DNA from: Girardinichthys multiradiatus
Taxonomy: Eukaryota; Chordata; Actinopteri; Cyprinodontiformes; Goodeidae
DNA: 64,000 nucleotides
Reading direction: 5' to 3'
Assembly: GCF_021462225.1 (NCBI RefSeq)
Contig: NC_061815.1
Span: 50,568,873 to 50,632,872, forward strand
Each line of letters starts with the position of its first letter. Positions within the stretch are counted from its first letter, which is position 1. Made by a program: the position numbers and the translations under genes. Below, in pieces: positions 1 through 10,675 of this stretch. Under the pieces are notes generated by a model, which saw only the letters and a list, made by a program, of their open reading frames with translations, had not been told where the DNA came from and did no database searches.

Positions 1-266
1 AAGGGACAAATTTCAGAGATTTTAAGTCTCAGATGTTTAAAGATTGTTAATTCATGTGAAATGTTTGTTTATGCAGGTCAGAAAGTTCTGTTAGCATCTA
101 CAAGCTGGTTACCACTGGCTTCTAGGTTCCTGCTCTCGTTTGGATCAGCACTGATGGCAATGCAAACCCTCAGGCCTGCAAGACTGATTACAGCTCGCTG
201 CTACCTCTATAGCGAAGAGTTAGATTTTACTAAATGCAGAATAATTAGAGAGAATTTTTTATTTAA
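1..266. other. unassigned sequence left of the first SINE
   Basis: Within the mgat4b intron or beyond its known exons. No coding exon, TIR or family match was recognised. Confidence 0.4.
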
Positions 267-274
267 ATTTAGAG

Positions 275-470
275 AAAAACAGGCCCGGCGGTGGTGCTGG
301 AGTTAAGTGCGCTGTTGGTCCTTGATGAGATTGTCAAGGGTTCAAGTCTCGGCCCGTTGACGTTAACGGCATGTCTTCCCCTTCTCTCCATCCCATTTCC
401 TGTCAGCTTATAATCCAAAAAAACCCCAGAAAAATAAAGGCCGCTAGTGCTTAAAATAATATGAAGAAAC
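275..470 (+). mobile_element. tRNA-derived SINE
   Basis: An A-box-like stretch (GGTGCTGGAGTTAAGTGCGC) is followed by a B-box (GGGTTCAAGTCTC), then a body ending ATAAAGGCCGCTAGTGC. The second copy near 45,300 shares the CTAGTGC end, so both belong to one family. An 8-bp direct repeat ATTTAGAG at 267-274 and 471-478 looks like the target-site duplication. The insertion split a Tc1-like relic. Confidence 0.75.
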
Positions 471-1150
471 ATTTAGAGGAGAAAGGGGGAAGCTTGCAGG
501 TCAGAGAACACCATCCCAACTGTGCTGTATGGCGGTGGCAGCATCATGCTCTGGGGTGTTTTGCTGCAAGAGGGACTGGTGCACTTCACAAACTAGATGG
601 TATCATGAGGAAAGACGATTATTTGGAAATATTGAAGCAACATCTCAAAACATCAGTCAGGAAGTTGAAGATTGGACACAGATTAGTCTTTCAAATTATC
701 TTTTCAAATGTCCCTCAGCATACCTCCAGATTAGTTTCTAAGTGGCTTCAGGATAACAAGTCCATGTTCTGGAATGGCCACCATAAAGTCCTGATCTCAG
801 TCCCAGGGAGCATTTATGGGTGGAGCTGAAAAGGTGTGTGTGAGGAAGGAGGCCCACAAACGCAACCCAATTACACCAGTTCTGTCAGGAGGAATGGACC
901 AAAATTCCTGTAAACTGTTATGAGAAACTTGTTGAAGGAAACCCAGAACATTTGACCCAAATCAGACAGTTTGAAGGATTGATTTACCAAATACTGGGGA
1001 GATGTGTGGAAACTTCCGTAATGAATCATCATTCTGACATTTAACAAATAGAAATAATTTCAATAATTCCAACTGAGCTAAAACAGGAAATGTTTGGTCT
1101 GATTTAATGTCAAACAGTGAGAGAACTAAGATAATTGTTGTTTTTATACA
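471..1150 (+). mobile_element. Tc1/mariner-like transposase relic
   Basis: Degenerate coding remnants of a Tc1-type transposase: a block reading GGCGGTGGCAGCATCATG (the catalytic-core GGGSIM region of the family), then segments corresponding to the family's long conserved C-terminal half. Multiple stops and frame breaks; not functional. The left part is displaced or lost at the SINE. Confidence 0.6.
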
Positions 1151-2367
1151 GTGGATGGATAATTCTGGGTCCAGCTGTAAATTAAAGGTCTACCCCATGG
1201 TCTGCAGTAAGATGTGCCTGGAGAACCTGCACAGGAAGGCGTTCAGATCAGATGAACCACCAGCTCTACTCTCTAGATGATGGAGCTCTTCTCATCTCCA
1301 AGGCAGAGCCTGGCTGCTCTGCAGAAGAAGCTCTTTCTTCCTTCTTCACCACCACAGGCCAGAGAACTCCAGATGTTTCCTCAGTGGGAACCATGGCCAC
1401 AGATGAGACAAGCTTCTGAGTCACAGATGGGTGATTATCAGAAACTGGTCTAAGACGACCTTTAGGAAATGGTGGGAAACCATCTCCTCTGTTGGAGATT
1501 AGATGCCTGTTTGCTGCTCCGGGCTGTTCCAGAACTACATATCGCACACTAGATGTGATTCTGTTAATGGTTCTTCCTCTGTACGTGTTTTTCTTGATTC
1601 GGCTGCCAGATTTCTATTATTGTGTTGGGTCCTGAAGGTCCATTAGTCACATATCTCCAGCCTCCATGGTTTCATCCAAAATATTAGACACAGTTTGGAA
1701 ATTTCATCCCTTTCAGCCTCATCAGTCTCAGTCGGTGTTAATTAAAGAAGCTTTTAGTCCCGTTTCTGAGAGAAGCGCCGGGCTGTGAAGCATCTTTCTG
1801 ATGCTGATGTTTCCTACACTGTAAAACATGTTTCTCCGTCTTCTCTGAAGACCAAACACCATGAAGGTTAAATGAACTCAGAGAAACATTCAGTTCAACC
1901 CCAGGTTCTTTTGTCTGATGATGCTGGTTCAAGGAGGAGACCTCACCATCTCAGCCTGAGGAAACGTCTGTCCTCAGATCAGCCCGTGTTTCCAGGTGAG
2001 CAGCACCTGCATGTCACCTGATTGAGTCTTTGAAGGACGTTCCTGATTAACCCTGACAGATCCAAAGCAGGTTAACGCTTCACTTAATCTACAGCGTTTA
2101 ATTCTTGGCTGGAATCAGGTTCTGCAGCTCGGTGGCTTCCTAATGGATCCATCAAACACTGTTGAGCACCAGGTTCAATCTCAGCCTTGAAGACTGGAAT
2201 TCAGCATGTTTTACAATCTTCATAGATGACTTTGTAAGCTTTGGAGGCTGCTGAGAGTTTCTGGTTTTATCTATTGTTTCCTAATGCAAATGTGCTCCTA
2301 GGTAGAAACACACCTGAGATAAAAGCAGTCTTCTTTTCTTAGCCGAAGGTCATGATGGTAAACTCAC
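1151..2367. other. intronic sequence, nothing recognised
   Basis: Non-coding on both strands as far as can be judged. The next mgat4b exon was specifically looked for on the minus strand here and is absent. Confidence 0.4.
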
Positions 2368-2482
2368 CGATGAAGCCGAGCTGGGAGAACTCCAGGATCA
2401 TCCACTCCTCCAATGGCTGCTGCAGAGCGAAGTTCTTCATGGTGGTGAAGTAGGTTGGACGAGCAACAATGTCGTCTTCTAA
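2368..2482 (-). CDS. mgat4b: mgat4b exon 8: acidic (EDD) motif
   Basis: 115 nt, acceptor TTTTTACAG, donor GTGAGT. It encodes [20 protein letters not shown], then [19 protein letters not shown] with the last Gly codon split. The LEDD cluster is the likely DXD-like site for the metal and UDP-GlcNAc in this family. The next family exon (KMF.., then the DWLLDHILWVKVC region) was looked for between 1 and 2,367 and is not there, so it lies left of the window. Confidence 0.95.
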
Positions 2483-5400
2483 CTGTAAAAACAGAGAAGT
2501 GGATATATCACAGAAGTTTAACTCCTCCCTCTGGAGCTCATCAAATGCTGTGATGCAAAGTTTTCTGGTCAGAGTGAGACCTCCTGTCAGGGTTTAAACA
2601 AAGAAGAGGTTCAGGAAGTTCAATACCCTCTTTTTTAGATTAAAAAAGGGACACAGTAAATATGCGAACTATATGTTTGGTAGGCAACCAACACTGCAAA
2701 TAACCCTGAACACACCATCACCACAGTGAAACAGGGTGGTGGCAGTGTCATGCTGTGGTGATGCTTTTCATCAACAGCAACAGGGAAGCTGGCCAGAGCT
2801 GATGGAAGATGCATGGAGCTAAACTCAGGACAATCCAGGATGAAAACCTGTTAGAGGCAGCAGAAGACCTGAGCTGGGGTGGACCACCCTAAACATACAC
2901 CCAGAGCTACAATGGATGGTTTACATAAAAGCAGATTCATGTGCTTGAATGGCCTAGTCAAAGTTCAGACCTAAAGCCAACTGAAATTCTTTGGAGAGAC
3001 CTGAAAACTGATGTTCCCAGATGTTCTCCAATCTGACTGAACTTGACATTTGTAGAAGTTCACAGCTGGTGGAGACAAACCTACAGCCAGAGGAGGTTCT
3101 ACTGAGTTCTGATTCCGGGGATTTAATCTGGATGCATGCCACACTTATTTGTAAAAATAACTATGAGAACCATGAATTATTTTTCTTTTTATATTCTAAT
3201 TATTTTATTTTATGCATTAATTTATGTTGGTCTGTCACATAAAATCCCAATAAAATACACTGAAGGTTTTGGTTGTAATGTCACAAAATGCTGAGAAGTT
3301 CAGGAGGTAAAATCCTGTTTGCAAGGTTGCGTACAGGAAAAAAAAGTATTTACCACTTTTGTCAGACTTAAATGTTTCAGATCATTAAATACATTTTACT
3401 ATCAAAGATAGCCTAAATAAATGCAAAAAGCAGTTTTCAAATGATGATTTCATTGATTAAAGGTAGAAATCTTTCCAAACAACCTGGTCCTATGTGAAAA
3501 TCTAATCACCAACTTTATTAAATCATAAATTAACGGCAATTGAACACATTGTTTTCCGTTTCACAAACCAGCTTCAGGTCTGATTACTGCCAGGCCTGTA
3601 GAATTAAAATATCCTTTAAACAAAACCTATCTGACAACATGAAGCAGGCCAAAACATCTACAAAAGCAGCACATAATGCTCCAATCCAAAGAACTTCAAG
3701 ATCAGATGGGAAACCAAGTTACCAACATCTATAAGCCTGGAAAGAGTTCCAGACATTTCTAAACTTTTGGGACTCTGGTCAACCATGGTGAAGGTTTTGG
3801 AGTGGCCAGTTGCAGGTCTGGACTCAAATCTGATTGAGACGCTGTAGCCCAGCAATAAATTGTATCTGATTAAATCAATTCAGCAAAGCAGAGTGGGTCA
3901 TAGTTCATCCACAGTGATGTTAACATTACCAGTTATCACAAACACCTGATAGTTGCTGCTGCCAAGTGGGGAACAACTAGCTAGTTTAGGGGGTAATTAC
4001 TTTTTCTCACAGGTCAGGTTGGACTGGAGAGATTTCTTTCTCTTAATAAATGAAATCAGTATCTGAAAACTGCTTTTTCTATTTGCTCAGATTAGCTTTG
4101 TCTGATATTAACATTAGTTTAATCTGAAACATTAAAATGTGACAAAAAAGCAAAAACAGGAGAAATCTGTAAAGGGGGTAAATACTTTTTCACAGCTTTT
4201 TGGGAGAGGATATGGACACATTACAAATTGAAAAACTGTTGCAGAAGTGAAGAGATAAGAAGAAATTAAGCAGAGGGAATAAAATGGAAAAAAAAACGAT
4301 GAAGTAATGAGATTTATTATCATTTTCTGAGTTTATGTTGAATTTCTCCTGCTGCTCTCATTAGACATGCTTCTTCTTACCTGCACGTAGTAGGTTCCTT
4401 TAGACTGAGCGTACATCATCAGGAAGCAGTAGTCCAAGTTCTGCTTCGTCCTCCACCTGAGGAGAACGAGGTGGAAACGTTCCACTGATTAGCTTTTATC
4501 TCAGTTTCTGAACACACAGAAGAATTTCACATGTTCTCATGTAACAACAGCTAAACTGTAAAGAAACAAACACCTAAAGACAAATTAACCTCAGTGGACG
4601 GTGGAACCAGACTGTAACCCAGCAGAGGAACATCAGTGCGTGATCTGAGCTTTCAGATGATCAACAACACACATGCAGAGATGCAAATTCAGACATGGAA
4701 AATGGGCAGAGAACAAAAGGCCTGTTTGCTTTCTGTCTGTTAAAAATAGTTTGAGTTTTTGCATGCAGTAGATTAAAGAGGAAGAAAAGAAACATGCAGC
4801 AGGTCCTCATGGAGATCCAAAGCCACAGTTTTCCAGGGAAACTCTCCAGCCTTTCTGAGGAAAAATAAACCAGAGCTGTATAGATGACTCTTTCTACCAC
4901 AAAATCAAGCATTCAGCGGCGCTTTGAATAATTCTGTTTACAGATTAGGTGATATATTTACAGAGCAAACATGGAGCTCAGGAGACAACAGATCTTCTCT
5001 GCTTCTGCAGCAGCCTGAAGTGAACATCTGTTAGCTGTTACTCAGTAATATACACCTGCAGTTTCATCCAAACACTCAAAACTGAAAGATGCTGAAGTTC
5101 AGAATTTACTCCAGCAATCTTAAACTGATCAGCAGCTCTACAGACCTTCTGACGGTCCTTCAGGGGGTTTCTGTAGTCTTTGTCTGCTTTTTTCTTCAGT
5201 TCCATCCTGGACCATTTCCTAAAGAAAAACCTAAAAGGATGAACCACCAGCGAGTTGAAGGTGAACATTATTTGCTCCAAACTTCTGCAGCTAAAAACAG
5301 ACGAGAACTTTTCCAATTGGCTGAAGTTATAAAACATTCAGCTGCAGGTAGAAGAAAGGAGAGGCCTCTAAAAGATAAAGGTGGGAGTTTATGTTGCATG

Positions 5401-8400
5401 TGATGAACACATGAAGTCTCAGTCATCCTCTCTTTCACTTTATAGCACCATAAATAAACAGGCCCTGCAGGCTGAACTTCACTGTCCTTTAAAGGCTTCT
5501 TTACAACCGGGAGTCTGTTCATAATCCCACTGAGAGCTAAAAACAATCTGAGGAAAAGAGGCTTTTATTGGAAAACAGTAAAGTTAACACAGAAGCAGCC
5601 TTATGTGGCACTTCATCTCAATAAGTCAGCAGCTTCTGCAGCTGAAGACCCAACGCAACAAGGAGAGCAGTGTATTCACATAAAGACGACACATTGCTGT
5701 GGCAGTTTAATGTCTGCGAGCAGCTGGAGCGTGACCGCAGCGAAGTGGTCACGCTCTCTTCTCGCTCTTCTGTCCATCCGTTGGCAGTAAAAGACATCTT
5801 CAGTATCTGTCACAACTCAAAAAAGACAAAAAACGTCCTTGATTCCGTGTCCTTAAGGTTCAAAACATCAGAGAAGCTGTTTAAGAGCCAGGCCTCAGGC
5901 TGTGATCAACCTCAAGTGAGGATAAAAAGGATCAGTGTCCAACATGTTGATGAGGAAGTTCTCCAAGCTCCACATCGGGCCCCAGAGAACCAGTCGGATC
6001 TGGCTGCAGAAGCCAGGATTTAGAAGATGTGCTGCATTCAGGGGAATTTTGGAAAAATGAACTTTTTCCTGGTAGACCAGCTGTTACTCGTGTACAAGTA
6101 TCAGTCCATGGCCCAGTGTTCACATATATTGCAGTCAAATGTTCTAGTCGAAGATACTGACCGGACTCTCTCCTTTGGGTCTCCGAAGGACTCTCTGAGT
6201 TTGGAGAAGTCGGGGTAGAAGTGGACCGACGGAGAGACGACCTCCAGTAAGCCAGACTGGATCTCAGCTGGAAAACTGGGAGGACGGAAACAGAATCAGT
6301 CAGTGAGGAAATATGAGGTTCTGGATTCATGAGAAGAGATGATGGAAATGCAAAGAGATGAGGGTAGAAGGAAAGGAGGTGATATAATGAGCACATTGAC
6401 TCCAGTTTGTTACCATAGCAACAGCCTCCCATCATGCAGCGGTACTTACAGGCGTTTCAGGTTGTCGGCTACACTGCTGGCATACTGCTGGTCGGCCTGA
6501 AGGCACACAGAGAAACAGAGGTGAAAGGTCAGAGGGATGAACAAAGATCTACATCTGAGTTTGGGTCGGACCTCTCTGCATCAGTTTAGGTCACATCACC
6601 ATGGTAAAATAGCTTGGACCCCTAACCTGCTGCAAATATGTTGCTGAACTGATTAGAGTCAGAACTGAACCTCTGGAAGGTATCAGCTGACTCTTTCATC
6701 TCTGGTTCTGGTCCATACAGCAAGATTTATGCTCCTGTTGGTCCGATCAGGATCAGCTGAATCATTCCTCTATGGTTCTGATCCAAGCCTGCTGTTGAGT
6801 TTGCTTTGCTTTGAACTGGGCCCTTTAATGTCCTCTTCTGATGTCCTGTCTTGTCTCTTTGTGGCTTCTTGGTGACCCGTCTCTGTTTGGATTGTTTTGT
6901 TGGAGATTTGGATAAATTTTTTATTCTTGTTTAGTGCTGATTGAAATTTTCTAGCAGGTTTGTAACATTTTGGAAGATTTTGCAGGATTTTGTGGTAGTC
7001 TTGTATCTTTCTGTGATAAAGTTGTGCTGCTCTTAGTTTGTGACCCGTAGTCGTGTTTCAGAACTTTAGTTGGGTCAGCTTGCTGCTGTTGTTACTGCTG
7101 TGTTGTCTGTGTTTGGTTGATTTGCATCTGTTTTACTTCCAGGTCATTATTTTTCATCTCTGCGGCTTAGTTCGGTGTCTGTTTCTAATGTTGCAGGAGT
7201 TACCAGGGTTTCAGTTTGTGGAGGATTTTTGCCTCTGATTTAGTTTTTGTCTGGTTGTCTCTATTTACTATCTTGGTGCCTTTTTACAGTCCAGTTTAGT
7301 TCACATCACTGCAATAATTTAGCTACAGTTATTTTTCTTGCTCCATGTATTTCATCTCAGCTGTTTATCCGAATCTTTGTGATATTTCATCTGCAGTTGG
7401 TTAATCTAAATGTTTTGTTCCATGTTAGGTTGACTTGCAGCTTTTTGTTAACAGTTGTTTTGAGTTCATTTAGCCGTCCTTCATTGTATTTGTGCTTTTT
7501 GCATCAGTTGTGTTGCATCTCTTTGTGGTGAGATTATGTCTGGTTTCCTTGTGTTGAGTGTCTTTGTGACGGTCCTTCTCTCTGCACACATGTGGCAAAC
7601 AGAAATCTTCCAAATACATTTTCCTTTTCTCAGCCTGAAAACACATCACACCCTCTCATTCACACTTCAACATGAGCCAGCCTCTCATTCTAGCCAATAA
7701 GAGCTCAGTCTGAGCTACTTCATTAAATGGCAAAGGTCGGCATGCGGTCACATGTGTGTTTTTAGCAGTCGAGTGAAGCTGCAGCCTGTGAAAGGCTGCG
7801 GTTTGGTTTGGCGTCCTGGAGGTGCCAGTATGGTGGAGCTCAACTCAGAGCTCCATGTTAACGAGGAACAGACGGAGTCAGAAAGGATCAAACTGTTCAC
7901 CTTCTGTTCTTTTCTGAGTTTCTGAAACTTAAAGCTGGTAAAATGACAAATGCTCCTTCATTTGAGCACAAATAAAAAACAACTATTTTCCATCAGAGGT
8001 TTTCCAGAGTGGAACATTTTCCGGGGCAACAATGAGAACATTACAGAACTTCTAAGGAGATTTTTAAAACAGCATCAGATTTTTGGTCCTGTGTTGCATC
8101 ATCATGCAAAGAGTTTCAGAACATAAAACAACCTTTAAAAGGATAAAATGAAGACATATGAAAACATGCAAATATTAACAGAGATGCATAAAAAAACGAA
8201 TGAAGCAGCACTATGGGGTAAGAACGCTGTCAAAAACAACGTGTATGTAAAGATGGAAATGTGTGCATATTAGTCAATAGTTGTGCATAAGTAAAATCCA
8301 AAAGAGATATTGTATATTTTCTCTATAAGAATACAAAATAAAATGTTACAACTTCAAGAAATTACAAACACAAAGTTCAAGTTTACAGTTGTGGTTTATT

Positions 8401-10155
8401 CTTTATGAATACAATATGCTATAACAGTTTGTGAATACGATTTATTTTCTTTGAGAATACGAATTTACATCAGCGACTTAGTGTCCCGTAATATCAGGCT
8501 CAGAATATAGTGGGTGGAGTTATACAATGATGTACAGTAGGTGGCGCTATGCACCTCTGAATTTCTTGCGCACCGCCAGCAGAAGAAGAAGAAGCAGCAG
8601 CACTAGAGCTAAGATGGCGGACCAAGAAACTACGATACAAAGCCAGGTAATGTTAAAAAATTTATATCTGTCTTAATGTCGTTAATATATGCTCCTGGTC
8701 CATTTATTTGGCGCTAGTGCTGCTTCTTCTTCTTCTTCTCTTCTTCTGCTAGCGGTTCGCAACAAATTTAGAGGTACATAGCGCCACCTACTGTACATCA
8801 TTGTATAACTCCACCCATTATATTCTGAGCCTCAGATCACGTGACGCCAAGTCGCTGATGTAAATTCGTATTCTCAAAGAAAATAAATCGTATTCACAAA
8901 CTGTTATAGCATATTGTATTCATAAAGAATAAACCACAACTATAAACTTGAACTTTGTGTTTGTAATTTCTTGAAGCTGTAACATTTTATTTTGTATTCT
9001 TATAGAGAAAATATACAAAACCTCTTTTAGATTTTACTTATGCACAACTATTGACTAATATGCACACATTTCTGTCTTTACATACATGTTGTTTTTGACA
9101 GCGTCCTTACCCCATACAGAACAATCAAACAAAGACTGCAGAGGAAAGATTATGTCAAATATTAATCCACTGATACTGACTCATAACTGACATTAAGAAA
9201 TAAGACCAAGTGGATCTAATGAACTAATAAACCAAATAAAACCAAACAGAGAATTAAACACTGGTTGCTAACAGCCTAACAGAGAGCTCACGGAGTGCGC
9301 ACCATTTGTCACCATAACCGGTGAACCAGGTGGTTTACACACCAGTTCTAGGTGGGTCAGGTGGGATACCTTCTCTCAGGTAACCAGATCTGGAGTTGAG
9401 TTTTATTTTAGCTTTTTCTGGCCTGTTATAAAATATTTTATTCAGAAACAAATATTTACCCAGTAAAATACAGTTATTCAAACTCATAAACCAGATGTTG
9501 TCATTACAGTTGTGTTGTATTCATATTTTGACAAAAATCCTCTGAAACAATCTGAGCAGGACAGGCTAAAAGCTGTCAAAAACATTACTTTACTGATGAG
9601 AAATAACATGCTGAAATTAGATTTAAAAAATGACAACAAAGTGAAAAGTGATGTGTGTGATGATGAAGCTGTGCAGCAGGATCAGCTTTTATGCAGGTTT
9701 CTTGTAAAAATATCTGGAAATGTCATAAAAAGCAGAGTCTCTGGCTCACATTGCACTTCTCCTTTGGGCAGTTTCTATAAAGATCCAGATCTTTAATTGG
9801 GTTTTGAAATGTTTCTGGATGGAGTTTTCCTCAGCATAACTACTTCTGTTGCCCTGCAGTTACCTGGCTCGACAGGCCAACCTGCTGACCTCAGTGAAGA
9901 AGCAAAATCATCTGGATAAATTAGAAGAACATCCAGAAAATCCAGGAAAAAAACAACTTCCAGCTTTTCTGCTAAAACTAAAGAACAGAGCTCAGTGTAT
10001 GATTTTTACTGTAAACACACACACTGCCAGAGCAGAGTCAAAACATGGCTGTTACTTCACACACACAAACACACACCCCTGCAGCAGTTTGAAGTTAGCA
10101 TAAAACAGAGTCGGTGACATTATCACTGTGTGTTTGTGTGTGTGTTTGTGTGTGT

Positions 10156-10188
<33 letters not shown>

Positions 10189-10272
10189 GGCTCATTGGCT
10201 AAACCAGTGGCCTTTACAAAGGATATGAGTAACCATATGCACCAACACACATTCACTCTGATGGTCAATTAT

Positions 10273-10314
<42 letters not shown>

Positions 10315-10615
10315 CCGTGTTTTACTATCTTTATGAGGACTTTTCGGTTACTTCCATTGACTTCCATTCATTTTCCTTGATTTTTAGTGCCTAACCCTAA
10401 CCCTAACACTAACCCTAACCAGTTAATACCTGACCCTAACAATAACTCAATTCATACCCTAGTCCTAAACCTAACCTCTGTCCCAAGAACGGAATTTGAA
10501 AAAGTGAGGACCAGGAAAATGTCCTCACTTTGTCAAAATGTCCTCACTTTGTCAAAATGTCCTCACTTTGCGATAAAAATAGGAAAAATGGTTCTCAGTC
10601 AGCAACAAGTACAAG

Positions 10616-10675
<60 letters not shown>

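Noticed and set aside
5932..6435. 167-residue minus-strand frame as the coding frame across 6,160-6,280
   Set aside because: The true mgat4b exon 6 uses another frame ([12 protein letters not shown]) with proper splice sites; this frame is accidental.
10389..10445. Telomere-like CCCTAA repeats as the relic of a chromosome end fusion
   Set aside because: The tract is short, imperfect and embedded in a composite repeat with CA arrays; it is better explained as part of that repeat.
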